Positions 35,938-45,613 are shown, counted from the stretch's first letter. The stretch is 64,000 nucleotides of DNA from Rhizobium sp. 9140 (GCF_900067135.1 NZ_FJUR01000001.1:1987501-2051500); one strand, 5' to 3'. Notes: generated from the letters alone by a model not told the origin. Made by a program: numbers and translations.

Positions 35938-36063
35938 ATAAATCTGGTATATTTCGCGTGCGTGCCGCCGTCTTTGAAGCGCATCTGGTGCCGCTTGCCT
36001 TGAAAGCCGGAAGTGGGCGGCGTAGCTGGAGGTCGAATTTCCGCACCCTGAAAAGGAGCCGAC

Positions 36064-36885
36064 ATGGCCGATATCGTTTCCCTGCGCCGGCAGGAGCCCC
36101 GCGACCTCGTTTTGCGGGAATGCGAGGGCAGCGTGCTGCGCCTGACGCTGGACCACCCGCCGCTCAATGCGCTCTCGACCGCGGTCATCGAGGCGCTGCT
36201 GGGTGAACTTGACGCAGCGGCTGAAGACACCTCGGTGCGCGTCATCATTCTCGCGGCGACCGGAGCGGTGTTCTCGGCGGGACTCGATCTGGATGAGCTG
36301 ACCCGGCGGCGGGCAGACGAGGATGCCGGCCATGATGCGTTCGTGGCGGCCTTTGCGCTTTCGGCGCGGCTCATGACGACGATCTCGGCGCTTCCGCAGC
36401 CTGTCATCGCCGAGATCGACGGGCTGGCAACGGCGGCGGGCTGCGAATTGGTGGCGGCGTGCGATCTCGCCATCTGCACGGATACGGCGACGTTCTGCAC
36501 GCCGGGTGTCAATATCGGCGTTGCGCCCATGGGCGCGGTCGTGGCGCTGGCCCGTGCGGCCAACCGCAAGCAGGCGATGGAAATGCTGCTGACGGGCGAG
36601 ACGATCGACGCTTCCACGGCGAAGGATTTCGGCCTCGTGAACCGTATCGTGCCGAAGCAATATCTGCGGCAGGTGGTGGACAAATACGCCGCCGTCATCG
36701 CCTCAAAATCGCAGGATGCGCAGCGTGGGGTGAAGGGCGCCTTCGACCGGCAGGCGTCGATGTCGCGCGAGGCGGCCTATGCCGAGGCCGCAAGCGCGGA
36801 AGCCAAAAGCGCGCTGACGCCGGATGCCGTCGAGGGGATGGAGGCGTTTCTGGCGAATCGTACGCCTGTCTGGCCCGGCTCTTAG
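36064..36885 (+). CDS. Enoyl-CoA hydratase/isomerase (crotonase) family protein
   Basis: A 273-residue crotonase-fold protein. The oxyanion-hole segments are visible: LTLDHPPLNALSTAVIEAL, FSAGLDLDEL and IAEIDGLATAAGCELVAACDLAICTDTATFCTPGVNIGVAPMG. The usual catalytic glutamate positions are not clearly both present (GVNIGVAPMGA replaces the common PEVGLG), so hydratase activity is not assured; other crotonases such as decarboxylases or isomerases are possible. No other fatty-acid oxidation gene is nearby. The start at 36064 follows AAAAGGAG. Confidence 0.85.
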   Translation: MADIVSLRRQEPRDLVLRECEGSVLRLTLDHPPLNALSTAVIEALLGELDAAAEDTSVRVIILAATGAVFSAGLDLDELTRRRADEDAGHDAFVAAFALSARLMTTISALPQPVIAEIDGLATAAGCELVAACDLAICTDTATFCTPGVNIGVAPMGAVVALARAANRKQAMEMLLTGETIDASTAKDFGLVNRIVPKQYLRQVVDKYAAVIASKSQDAQRGVKGAFDRQASMSREAAYAEAASAEAKSALTPDAVEGMEAFLANRTPVWPGS

Positions 36886-36891
36886 CAACTG

Positions 36892-37728
36892 TCAGGCGAG
36901 CTTCAGGAGCAGGGCGCCGAGCGCGATGAGGCAGGCGGCTGCGATACGGAAGGCGCTGATGCGCTCCTTCAGCACGGTGACGGAGATCACGATCGCAAAG
37001 AGGATCGAGGTTTCGCGCAGGGCGGCAACGGTTGCGACCGGCGCCTTGGTCATGGCCCAGAGCGCGATGCCGTAGGAGCCGATGGAGCCGGCACCGCCGA
37101 CAAGGCCACGCCACCCATTGTGCCGGATGTGGCGCAGCACGGGTGCGGCACCCCGTTGCGAAATCGCCCAGCCGAAGAGCAGGACGGGCGGGAGCAGCGC
37201 CATCCACAGCGTATAGGAAATGGCATTGCCGGAAATGCGCGCGCCGATGCCATCGACATAGGTGTAGGCGGCGATGAAGAGCGCATTGACGAGCGCGATC
37301 ACGATGGCCCGTGTTCCGCTTCGGCGCGCCTCGAAGGCCAGCGTGAAGATGCCAGCGGAAATGGCGAGGATGCCGAGGGAGGCGCCCTGGGACAGCCTTT
37401 CCCCGACGATCAAGCTGCTGGTCGCGGCAATGAGCAGCGGTGCCCCGCCGCGCATCAGCGGATAGACGAGCCCGATATCGCCGGCGGTGTAGGCGGCGGC
37501 CACGAGATGAAAATAGCCGAACTGCAACATGGCGGAGGCGAGCAGAAACGGCACCGCCCGCGCATCCGGCAGCGGCATGAAGGGCAGAAACGGCAGGGCT
37601 ATGACGGCAGCGCCGAGCGCGATCATCGCCGCATCCAGCGACTTGTCCGTCCCGGCCTTCACCATCGCATTCCACCCGGCATGCAGCAGGGCGCCGAAGA
37701 GAACGAAGAGGAGGACGTCGAGCGGCAC
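36892..37728 (-). CDS. EamA/DMT-superfamily transporter
   Basis: A membrane protein of about 278 residues with ten predicted helices in two EamA repeats. The first runs from LDVLLFVLFGALLHAGWNAMVK, the second starts around ALVNALFIAAYTYVDGIG, and the end is SILFAIVISVTVLKERISAFRIAAACLIALGALLLKL. DMT transporters export amino acids, nucleosides or drugs; the substrate is unknown. There is no ATG near the start of the homology, so a GTG at 37728 is proposed. The frame is open much further upstream but reads as non-protein. Confidence 0.78.
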   Translation of the reverse strand: MPLDVLLFVLFGALLHAGWNAMVKAGTDKSLDAAMIALGAAVIALPFLPFMPLPDARAVPFLLASAMLQFGYFHLVAAAYTAGDIGLVYPLMRGGAPLLIAATSSLIVGERLSQGASLGILAISAGIFTLAFEARRSGTRAIVIALVNALFIAAYTYVDGIGARISGNAISYTLWMALLPPVLLFGWAISQRGAAPVLRHIRHNGWRGLVGGAGSIGSYGIALWAMTKAPVATVAALRETSILFAIVISVTVLKERISAFRIAAACLIALGALLLKLA

Positions 37729-37965
37729 GGGAAAACCGAAGGGCAGGGGTGGCGGAAGCGCCTGTCCGTTGTGGCAAGAGGGAAGCAGGTTCGCAAGCGT
37801 CGGAAGGCGCCCGGACGACAGTTTTATGACGGGATTGTCAGATTGCGTGCGTGAGCAGGAATTTTGCCGGCGCTCAGCACAATTTTTCGGAAACAGCGGT
37901 GGCGGGGTCATCTTTTCTGTTGGAAAGATCAAGAAGGCACGCCAGAAAGAGGGTAGGAGGCCATT

Positions 37966-38394
37966 ATGAACCACGACCAGTACCCGGACATCTACCTCAA
38001 GGACATTCTGCGCTCGACGCGGACGATCGCGCTCGTCGGCGCCTCGGCCAACCCCGAGCGCCCGAGCTACCGGGTCATGGGCTTTCTGCTGCGCAAGGGC
38101 TACATCGTTCACCCTGTTAACCCGGGCATCGCCGGCCGCGAGCTTCAGGGCCGCACCGTCTACGGTAGCCTGGCCGATATCCCGGAGCCGATCGACATGA
38201 TCGACGTCTTCCGCGCCGCCTATGTCCTGCCGGCGCTGGTGGACGAAATCCTGACGCTCGATCCCCTGCCGAAGGTGATCTGGGGCCAGCTCTCGGTCCG
38301 CGACGACGCGGCGGCGGCGACGGCCGAAGCGCGTGGTATCAAGGTGGTAATGGATCGGTGCCCGGCGATTGAGTATCCAAGGCTTGTGGGGTGA
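37966..38394 (+). CDS. CoA-binding protein (YccU-like)
   Basis: A 142-residue single Rossmann-fold CoA_binding_2 protein: LRSTRTIALVGASANPERPSYRVMGFLLRKGYIVHPVNPG near the N-terminus, VYGSLADIPEPIDMIDVFR, then VIWGQLSVRDDAAAATAEARGIKVVMDRCPAIEYPRL at the end. The family binds CoA in solved structures; its role is unknown. The ribosome binding site GGTAGGAGG is strong. Confidence 0.88.
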   Translation: MNHDQYPDIYLKDILRSTRTIALVGASANPERPSYRVMGFLLRKGYIVHPVNPGIAGRELQGRTVYGSLADIPEPIDMIDVFRAAYVLPALVDEILTLDPLPKVIWGQLSVRDDAAAATAEARGIKVVMDRCPAIEYPRLVG

Positions 38395-38522
38395 TTGGGT
38401 TGTAATGCGCCAAGTAGATGGAGCATCCGGTGTCATCGAGGCCTTCGTGCTGAATACCTGATTGACAAAATCTCAAAATTTGCCCTCGTTGTCGTGTCTT
38501 GGTCCTCAGGTGGAACGAGACG

Positions 38523-39383
38523 ATGATGCATAAAACCTTCTATGTAGCCCAAAGCATATATTCAGCACCTGGCTCGTGCAGTGAAACGCTAACGCGCGTT
38601 GATGCCGATCCTAAGGTGGTTGCTCAGTGGGTCAGCTCATTCATGCAACATCCCCGCGGGCCTGAGTCAAAGGAACGCGGTTTCGCCTCGGAGCAGGTCG
38701 ACGATCTGGAACTTCGTTCTGTGGCGGATATCCTGTCTCTCGCAATGAAACGTGGTTTATTTTCGGGAAAACCTTCGAATAACAAAATTGGGGGAGTATG
38801 CCGCGATTTCGCTATACTGGCAGTAAGCAGATTCCGTGAGGCAGGCATCCCGGCTCGCCTTCGTGTAGGGTTTGCCGACTACTTGGTGCCGGGACACTGG
38901 GAAGATCACTGGCTCTGCGAATGGTGGGATGGTGGACAATGGAAGCGGCTTGATGTGGAGTTTGCGGCTCTAGATGTGGTTGATTTCGATCCGCTGAACG
39001 TGCCATGCGAGCGGTTCCTAACGGCAAGCGATGCTTGGTTCTTGATCAAAGACCAGCCGGAGATCTCCTTGCGGTTCGGTGTGTCGAGCCTCGATCTTCG
39101 TGGCGAATGGTTCCTCGCCGGGAGCCTGTTGCGTGAAATCGCCGCCCTTCGAAGACTGGAATTAAAACCGTGGGATTATTGGGGAATATCACAGAACCTT
39201 TCCCGCCTTTCTTCCGAGTGGTCTCGGGAGTCACGGGAAACCCTGAACCAACTGGCTTCGCGACTCAAGAATGCCGAACTTGAGGGAGTCGGAGCGCCAA
39301 CAGATTTGGCCGACTTGCCTCTCCCAAAGTGCGTTACCAGTTTCCCGAAAGGTGAGGCGGTTTTTGTCAAGTTGCGTGACTGA
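38523..39383 (+). CDS. Transglutaminase-like (cysteine-peptidase fold) protein
   Basis: A 286-residue protein with a transglutaminase-core triad: Cys93 in GGVCRDFAILAVSRFREAGIPARLRVGF, His129 in HWEDHWLCEWW, and Asp144 in WKRLDVEF. These proteins act as proteases, amidases or cross-linkers on unknown substrates. The region before residue 85 and after 180 has no family I recognise. Base composition is lower in G+C than its neighbours (27 of 60 at 38761-38820), which suggests acquisition by transfer. The ATG could be 38523 or 38526; a TTG at 38499 is less likely. Confidence 0.7.
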   Translation: MMHKTFYVAQSIYSAPGSCSETLTRVDADPKVVAQWVSSFMQHPRGPESKERGFASEQVDDLELRSVADILSLAMKRGLFSGKPSNNKIGGVCRDFAILAVSRFREAGIPARLRVGFADYLVPGHWEDHWLCEWWDGGQWKRLDVEFAALDVVDFDPLNVPCERFLTASDAWFLIKDQPEISLRFGVSSLDLRGEWFLAGSLLREIAALRRLELKPWDYWGISQNLSRLSSEWSRESRETLNQLASRLKNAELEGVGAPTDLADLPLPKCVTSFPKGEAVFVKLRD

Positions 39384-39653
39384 TGGGCTTGCCTCATCTG
39401 CCGAACGACCGATTCCGACACCTAAACCTTTGCTTGCATAGGCCCCTAAGCGTCCGGCACGATCTATACAATTCTATCAAGTCGATATGCGCCCCAAGCT
39501 CCGATTGTTTGCCCCTTCCGATCCAGCTCCGGGTCTGGAATAGTGTCGTGGACAGGATCAGTTCAAAGGCGGAACGGGGCGACGGCCGTCTGTCGATCTT
39601 GCGACGCACCATCGGGCGGCCCAACACCACGCCCGCCACAGGGAGGACGAGAC

Positions 39654-40934
39654 ATGACGAACGCACCGGGGTTCAACACGCTGGCTATCCACGCAGGGGC
39701 GCAGCCGGATCCGACGACGGGGGCGCGGGCCACGCCGATCTACCAGACGACGAGCTTCGTCTTCGACGATGCCGATCATGCGGCGTCCCTGTTCGGGCTC
39801 CAGGCCTTCGGCAATATCTACACCCGCATCACGAACCCGACACAGGCCGTGCTGGAGGAGCGCGTGGCGGCGCTGGAGGGCGGGGCGGCGGCGCTTGCGG
39901 TGGCGTCGGGCCATGCGGCCCAGCTGATCGCGTTTCACACGCTGATGTCGCCGGGCGACAACTTCGTTGCCGCGCGCAGGCTTTACGGCGGGTCCATCAA
40001 CCAATTCGGACAGGCGTTCAAATCCTTCGACTGGCAGGTGCGGTGGGCCGATACGGCAGCGCCCGAGAGCTTCGAAGCTGAAATCGACGGGCGGACGAAG
40101 GCGATCTTCATCGAAAGTCTCGCCAATCCCGGCGGCACCTTCGTCGATATCGAGGCCATCGCCGAGATCGCGCATCGCAACGGCCTGCCGCTGATCGTGG
40201 ACAATACGATGGCGACCCCCTACCTCGTTCGGCCCATCGAGCATGGCGCGGATGTCGTCGTGCACTCGCTGACGAAATTCATGGGCGGCCATGGCAATTC
40301 CATGGGCGGCATTCTGATCGATGGCGGCACGTTCGACTGGTCGGCCTCCGGAAAATATCCCGCGCTATCAGAGCCGAGACCGGATTATAACGGCATGGTG
40401 CTGCACACGACCTTCGGCAATATCGCCTTCGCGATCGCAGCCCGCGTGCTTGGCCTGCGCGATCTCGGGCCGGCAATCTCGCCGTTCAACGCCTTCATGC
40501 TGCTGACCGGCATAGAGACGCTGCCGCTGCGCATGCAGCGCCACTGCGACAATGCGCTGGTCGTCGCGCGCTATCTCGCCGGACACGCCAAGGTGGCTTG
40601 GGTGAATTATGCGGGCCTCGAAAGCGACCCGAACCATCCGTTGCAGCAGCGTTATGCGCCGCGCGGGGCAGGTGCCGTGTTCACCTTCGGCCTGAAGGGC
40701 GGCTATGCCGCGGGCAAGGCCTTCGTGGAAGGCGTCTCGATGCTCTCGCATCTTGCCAATATCGGCGACACCCGCTCGCTCGTCATCCACCCGGCCTCCA
40801 CCACGCACAGCCAGCTGAACGACGAGCAGCTGGTGTCGGCCGGCGCGGGACCCGAGGTCGTGCGCCTGTCCATCGGCATCGAGGACGCCGCCGACATCGT
40901 CGCCGATCTCGAACAATCGCTCGCAAAGGTCTGA
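39654..40934 (+). CDS. metY: O-acetylhomoserine sulfhydrylase / aminocarboxypropyltransferase
   Basis: A 426-residue PLP enzyme of the Cys/Met metabolism family that makes homocysteine (methionine route) from O-acetylhomoserine and sulfide. Features are [53 protein letters not shown], the PLP-lysine in [14 protein letters not shown], and the C-terminal [11 protein letters not shown] with [19 protein letters not shown]. The start at 39654 follows a GGGAGGACGAG site. The cupin gene follows four bases later. Confidence 0.92.
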   Translation: MTNAPGFNTLAIHAGAQPDPTTGARATPIYQTTSFVFDDADHAASLFGLQAFGNIYTRITNPTQAVLEERVAALEGGAAALAVASGHAAQLIAFHTLMSPGDNFVAARRLYGGSINQFGQAFKSFDWQVRWADTAAPESFEAEIDGRTKAIFIESLANPGGTFVDIEAIAEIAHRNGLPLIVDNTMATPYLVRPIEHGADVVVHSLTKFMGGHGNSMGGILIDGGTFDWSASGKYPALSEPRPDYNGMVLHTTFGNIAFAIAARVLGLRDLGPAISPFNAFMLLTGIETLPLRMQRHCDNALVVARYLAGHAKVAWVNYAGLESDPNHPLQQRYAPRGAGAVFTFGLKGGYAAGKAFVEGVSMLSHLANIGDTRSLVIHPASTTHSQLNDEQLVSAGAGPEVVRLSIGIEDAADIVADLEQSLAKV

Positions 40935-40938
40935 CCTG

Positions 40939-41283
40939 ATGACGGTTTCGCTCACCTTCGACGTCACCGGCATCCAGCCGGATATCGGCGCTCCGGCCGA
41001 GGATCGCCTGATCTCCGGCGACCCGGAATTTCGCACCCGGAACATCGAGGAAGCCCCGGGTGGCATCTATGCCGGCATCTGGGAAGCGACGCCTGGCAAG
41101 TGGCGGATCGTCTATGAGGAGTGGGAATATTTCCACATCCTCTCAGGGCATTCGGTGGTGACCAGCGAGGACGGCCAGACCTTCGACCTGAAGACCGGCG
41201 ACAGCCTCATCCTCAGGCCCGGCTTCAAGGGAACCTGGGAAGTGCTTGAAACGACTCGCAAGGACTATGTGATCCGGGTTTGA
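40939..41283 (+). CDS. Cupin domain protein (DUF861/EutQ-like)
   Basis: A 114-residue single-cupin protein. The segment GGIYAGIWEATPGKWRIVYEEWEYFHILSGHSVVTSEDG followed by FDLKTGDSLILRPGFKGTWEVLETTRKDYVI matches Cupin_3 (DUF861) proteins. Function is unknown; it starts four bases after metY and is very probably co-transcribed with it. Its stop lies 6 bases from the convergent P450 stop. Confidence 0.85.
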   Translation: MTVSLTFDVTGIQPDIGAPAEDRLISGDPEFRTRNIEEAPGGIYAGIWEATPGKWRIVYEEWEYFHILSGHSVVTSEDGQTFDLKTGDSLILRPGFKGTWEVLETTRKDYVIRV

Positions 41284-41289
41284 GAAGCG

Positions 41290-42555
41290 TCATCCCCACG
41301 TCAGATCCAGTCGCTCCAGCCCGTGGAAGTGATAGCTGTCCTTGAAGGCAGGTGTCTCCGCAAGTCGCAGCCCAGGCAAGCGTTGAAAGAGGATCGGCAG
41401 GGATAGCTTGAGTTCCAGCCGGGCAAGCGGCGCGCCGATGCAGAAGTGGATGCCGGCGCCGAAGGAGAGGTGGGGGCCTTCGTTGCGGTCCGGGCGAAAG
41501 ATCGAGGGATCGCTGAACCGGCGCGGATCGACATTTGCAGCCGCGAGCATGAGGCCGATACGGTCGCCCTTCTTAAGCGAGATGCCATCTTCAAGCTCGA
41601 TATCGGACAAAGCATGGCGCTGGAAGATGTGGAGCGGTGCGGCGGTGCGCATGCATTCCTCCACCGTCCGCTCCGTGGCGGTGTCGTCGGCAAACAGTGC
41701 GGCCGGGTCGGCACCCGTCTGGAGGATGGTCGCGACGGCATTGCCGAGCTGGTGCACGGTTGCCTCATGGCCCGCGTTCAACAGGAGAACAGCGGTCGAG
41801 ACCAGCTCGTCATCCGTCAATCGCTCGCCATCCTTTTCGGAAGTGATCATGTGGGTCAGCAGGTCGTCGGCGGGATTGTCGCGCTTCCAGGCGATGATGC
41901 CGCGGAGATAGGCGTCGAACTCTGCCGACGCACGATTGGCGTCGTGCTCGGTCTCCTCCGAGGGGTTGAAGACGTACATCTTCACCATGCGGTGCGACCA
42001 ATCAAGCAGGCTCGGTGCCATGTCGAGCGGCACGCCGAGCATGCGCGCGATCACCGTGACGGGCACGATCTCGGCATAGGTCTTCAGTAGTTCGACACGC
42101 CCATCTTTCTCGAAGCCGTCGATCAGCCGGTGGCAGAGCGCGGCGATCTCCGGCCGCAGCGCCTCCACATGCCGCGAGACGAAGGCGCGGTTGACGAGCG
42201 TGCGAAGACGGGTGTGCGCCGGCGGCTCAAGCTCCAGCAGGGAATGATGCTCCAGCCGGTCGAAATCAGCGAGATGCGGCTTCGGATCGGGGAGGCCCAG
42301 CTCCTCGCGCGTCGCTACATGCAGGATCTGGCGACCAAAACGGCGGTCGCGCAACAGTGCATTCACTTGGTCATAGCCCGTGAAGAACCATTGTCCGGGC
42401 TCTTCCCAGTAGAAGGCGGGGCAGGCGGAGTGCAGGGCGGCATAGGTCGGCAGCGGATCGCGGTAGAAGGCGGGATCGCGGATATCGAGCCGCACGCGCC
42501 GCGTGGCAGCGTCGATGATGGCGGGAGCCGGGGCGGAGAGCGTGGCAGTCGGCAT
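41290..42555 (-). CDS. Cytochrome P450
   Basis: A 421-residue bacterial class P450. The heme-thiolate motif FGAGIHFCIGAPLARLE carries the proximal cysteine at about residue 372. The K-helix ExxR is in VEECMRTAAPLHIF, and the I-helix reads LLLNAGHEATVHQLGN, with alanine where many P450s have the second threonine of AGxxTT. A GFE/EXXR-spaced HTRLRTLVNRAF C-helix is typical of soluble bacterial P450s. No ferredoxin or reductase gene is adjacent, so electron partners must be elsewhere. The start at 42555 is the only ATG before the P450 domain; the frame extends much further upstream without coding signs. Confidence 0.92.
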   Translation of the reverse strand: MPTATLSAPAPAIIDAATRRVRLDIRDPAFYRDPLPTYAALHSACPAFYWEEPGQWFFTGYDQVNALLRDRRFGRQILHVATREELGLPDPKPHLADFDRLEHHSLLELEPPAHTRLRTLVNRAFVSRHVEALRPEIAALCHRLIDGFEKDGRVELLKTYAEIVPVTVIARMLGVPLDMAPSLLDWSHRMVKMYVFNPSEETEHDANRASAEFDAYLRGIIAWKRDNPADDLLTHMITSEKDGERLTDDELVSTAVLLLNAGHEATVHQLGNAVATILQTGADPAALFADDTATERTVEECMRTAAPLHIFQRHALSDIELEDGISLKKGDRIGLMLAAANVDPRRFSDPSIFRPDRNEGPHLSFGAGIHFCIGAPLARLELKLSLPILFQRLPGLRLAETPAFKDSYHFHGLERLDLTWG

Positions 42556-42939
42556 GGCATGTCCAGTATGTATGGGCGAGGGCCGCGGAATGTTTGCGGT
42601 CGGATGCGGTAGAGGAGACCTTGATCGGGAGATAAGGATGCATCGTCGAGCCTGCGCGCGCCAAAGCTCCCGGAATGTTGGTCGTGCGATAGAAGGCGGT
42701 CGGGATCGGTTGCTTGTCAAGATCAGCCTTTCCGCTTGCACGGTCTTGCCCACCTTCGGGCGGCCTGTTGCGTCACGGGTTTTGTCGTGCGGGTGCATCC
42801 GTCGGCCGTTGGTGATGTTCGGAATGCCGCTCTCTACGCACTGCCGCCGCCTTGTCTTGCGCCAGGTCCTCGCTATCTCCAGAGACACGGACACGACCAC
42901 CCCGACCCGAAGTATTCCAGAGCCAAGGTGAGCCCCGCC
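42556..42939. other. Divergent promoter region between P450 and EEP genes
   Basis: 384 bases with no convincing gene on either strand. It must contain the promoters for both divergent genes; I could not identify hexamers or an operator with confidence. Confidence 0.5.
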
Positions 42940-43854
42940 ATGTCGCAAAAGCCAGCCAAGCCCACCCGAGTCCTGAAAGCCGGTAAGACGGCCGGTGGGT
43001 TGCTTGCGGCCCTGCGGGCTCGTCGTGTACCGCTGGCCGGGCGGGAGGCGTCCGGGGGTGCGCGCGGCGATACGGTGGTCGCGTCCTACAATATTCACAA
43101 ATGCGTCGGCACCGACAAGCGGTTCGACCCCGGCCGCATCATGGATGTGATCTGCGAAATCGATGCCGATATCATCGCGCTTCAGGAGGCCGACCAGCGC
43201 TTCGGCGAGCGGGCAGGGCTTCTCGATCTCGAGCGGCTGCATCGCGATTGCCACCTGCTGTCGGTGCCGATCGCGGCGTTCTCGCCGAAGGGCCATGGCT
43301 GGCATGGAAATTTGCTGCTGGTGCGCGAAGGGGCCGTCGCCAAGGTCAGTCAGCTGAAGCTGCCGGGTGTCGAGCCGCGCGGTGCGCTGGTGGTCGATCT
43401 CGACCTGAAGCACGGGCCGCTGCGCATCATCGCCGCCCATTTCGGTCTGTTGCGGCATTCCCGTAGCCAGCAGGCGCGCGCCATTCTCGCGGCCATCGAA
43501 GAGGCCGAGGAACGACCGACGCTGCTGATCGGCGACCTCAACGAATGGCGGATCGGCAAGCGCTCGGCGCTGTCGCTGCTCAGCCCCATCTTCGACCATT
43601 CCATTTCGGCCGTCCCCAGCTTCCCCTCGCGCTACCCGTTGCTGGCGCTTGACCGGGTGATGGGCAGCCCGCATACGCTGGTGACACATGTGGAGGTGCA
43701 CAACTCGACTCTCTCTCGCGTCGCATCCGACCATCTGCCGCTGAAGGCGCATATCGATCTGCAAGCGGCGCTTTCGACCCGGAAAGACCTCGCTGAGGGG
43801 GCCGCACCACAGACAGAGGCGATTTCCACGGACACGACGTTGCAGGCCCGATAG
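42940..43854 (+). CDS. Endonuclease/exonuclease/phosphatase (EEP) family protein
   Basis: A 304-residue DNase I-like phosphohydrolase. The active-site motifs are SYNIHKCVGTDKRFD, ADIIALQEADQRFG, HGPLRIIAAHFGLL, LLIGDLNEW and the final ASDHLPLKA. Related rhizobial proteins may act on phospholipid or DNA phosphodiesters. The next gene is a phospholipase D family protein 53 bases downstream, so the two hydrolases probably share an mRNA. The N-terminal 45 residues are basic and may be unstructured. The start at 42940 has AAGGTG upstream. Confidence 0.88.
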   Translation: MSQKPAKPTRVLKAGKTAGGLLAALRARRVPLAGREASGGARGDTVVASYNIHKCVGTDKRFDPGRIMDVICEIDADIIALQEADQRFGERAGLLDLERLHRDCHLLSVPIAAFSPKGHGWHGNLLLVREGAVAKVSQLKLPGVEPRGALVVDLDLKHGPLRIIAAHFGLLRHSRSQQARAILAAIEEAEERPTLLIGDLNEWRIGKRSALSLLSPIFDHSISAVPSFPSRYPLLALDRVMGSPHTLVTHVEVHNSTLSRVASDHLPLKAHIDLQAALSTRKDLAEGAAPQTEAISTDTTLQAR

Positions 43855-43907
43855 GCACCCGTGACGATCCCGACTGCCAGACCCACCCAGAGGCCCGCGT
43901 CTGCTCC

Positions 43908-45464
43908 ATGAAATGGCTGATCATCTCCCTTGCGATCCTGGCGGTGCTGGCGGCGCTCGGCACCATCTACGTCTATGGCCGCTTCGGCCGGCATCTCTAC
44001 GGCCAGCCGGCAAAGGCGATCGAGCCCGTGGAGGGGCAGACGGAGATCGACCGTGAGAGCGTGCCGCTGCTGACAGGGAAAGACGGGCAGAGCGCTGTCA
44101 CGCTCGTGTCCGACAACCTGGATGCATTTTCCGTTCGCGCCATCTCGGCCCGCAAAGCGGGACGCAGCCTCGATCTGCAATATTACTACTGGCGGCGCGA
44201 CCTCACCGGGCGGCTTCTGGCGGGCGAGGTACTGGCGGCGGCCGACCGCGGCGTGAAGGTGCGCCTTCTGCTGGACGACATCAATGCCGGCCTGCATGAC
44301 CGCTTCTGCCTGGCGCTGGACGCGCATGAAAACATTCAGGTGCGGCTGTTCAACCCCAGCCGGGCACGCAACGACCGGTTCCGCCGCGGGCTGGAAATGA
44401 TGCTGCGGCCGCTGCGGGCGACGCGGCGCATGCACAACAAGACCTGGATCGCCGATGGTCGCGTGGTCATCGCCGGCGGACGCAATATCGGCGATGCCTA
44501 TTTCGACGCGGCCGAGCAGGCAAATTTCCGCGATCTCGACATGTGGATGCTCGGCCCGATCGCGCAGGAGGCAGCCAGCGTGTTCGACGACTATTGGAAT
44601 AGCTCCATGGTGCTGCCGATCGGCTCGCTGCGCACCCCGCATCGCCACTACCTTCCGCGCCTGCGCCGCAAGCTCGCCAAACTCGCGCGCGGCAAGGGCG
44701 GTCGGCATTATCTCGGCCATGTGGAGCAGGCGGCAGCCGAACCCGGCCTGTTCCACGGCAATGGCGAACTGCGGTTTACCGGCGACATCACCATCAAGGC
44801 CGATCCACCGGAAAAGGCGCATCTGGAGCGCCGCCAGAACTGGCTGATGCAGGAACTGCTGCCGCATATCACGGCGGCGGGCCAGAGCGTGAAGATCATC
44901 TCGCCCTATTTCATTCCCGGTGCCGATGGCGTGAAGGCGCTGGGCGGACTGGTGGAGAAAGGCGTCGATGTGGCGATCCTTACCAACTCGCTTGCCGCGA
45001 CCGATGTTGCCGCGGTCCACGGCGCCTATGCCAACTACCGCCGCAAGCTCGTGGCCGCGGGCGTCACACTCTATGAGTTGAAGGCGGTGCAGGAAGCGAC
45101 GGAGACGCAGCGCATCTCGCTCTTCGGGTCGCGCGGCGCGAGCCTCCACACCAAGGCCTTCACCATCGACGGCAAGGGCGCTTTCGTCGGCTCCATGAAT
45201 TTCGATCCGCGTTCCGCCTCGCTGAACACCGAAATGGGCGTGCTTTTCACCTGCCCGTCGCTGGTGGCGGATGTCGATGCGATCTTCGCGCTCGAAACCC
45301 ATCCGGGCACGAGTTTCCGGCTTTCGCTCGAGAAGGGTAAGCTCTGCTGGAACGACGAGGCGCAGCACTGCTCCCGCATGCTGGAACGTGAGCCGGATGC
45401 CGGTTTCTGGCGCCGGGTGACGGCCGCGATCATCGGCTACCTTCCCATCGAATCCCAGCTTTGA
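43908..45464 (+). CDS. Phospholipase D / cardiolipin synthase-like protein
   Basis: A 518-residue membrane-anchored phosphatidyl hydrolase or transferase. The N-terminal helix (LIISLAILAVLAALGTIYVYG) anchors it. Two HKD motifs are present: RMHNKTWIADGRVVIAGGRNIG near residue 170 and SLHTKAFTIDGKGAFVGSMNFDPRS near residue 420. The ISPYFIPGADGVKAL and LARGRGG-type linkers are typical of this bacterial PLD group, which includes cardiolipin synthases and secreted PLDs. Substrate unknown; operon with the EEP gene. Confidence 0.88.
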   Translation: MKWLIISLAILAVLAALGTIYVYGRFGRHLYGQPAKAIEPVEGQTEIDRESVPLLTGKDGQSAVTLVSDNLDAFSVRAISARKAGRSLDLQYYYWRRDLTGRLLAGEVLAAADRGVKVRLLLDDINAGLHDRFCLALDAHENIQVRLFNPSRARNDRFRRGLEMMLRPLRATRRMHNKTWIADGRVVIAGGRNIGDAYFDAAEQANFRDLDMWMLGPIAQEAASVFDDYWNSSMVLPIGSLRTPHRHYLPRLRRKLAKLARGKGGRHYLGHVEQAAAEPGLFHGNGELRFTGDITIKADPPEKAHLERRQNWLMQELLPHITAAGQSVKIISPYFIPGADGVKALGGLVEKGVDVAILTNSLAATDVAAVHGAYANYRRKLVAAGVTLYELKAVQEATETQRISLFGSRGASLHTKAFTIDGKGAFVGSMNFDPRSASLNTEMGVLFTCPSLVADVDAIFALETHPGTSFRLSLEKGKLCWNDEAQHCSRMLEREPDAGFWRRVTAAIIGYLPIESQL

Positions 45465-45613
45465 CGCCACTTTCGGGCAAGCGGCTCTCGTTAACGTTAT
45501 AGATGGCAGCCGACTTGAAGTGCCTACCTCTGACACTCTATGTAAAGGGGCAGAGATATTCGAATGATTCCGATACGCGAAGTGTTCGCGCATTCATGAG
45601 ACGAAGGGCTGAC

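Noticed and set aside
35871..36003. A 43-codon frame beginning ATG at 35871
   Set aside because: Overlaps the promoter-like A+T-rich region and its product lacks protein-like features.
39400..39653. Possible SAM-responsive riboswitch upstream of metY
   Set aside because: Some complementary segments exist, but I could not recognise the SAM-II or related core, so it is not claimed.
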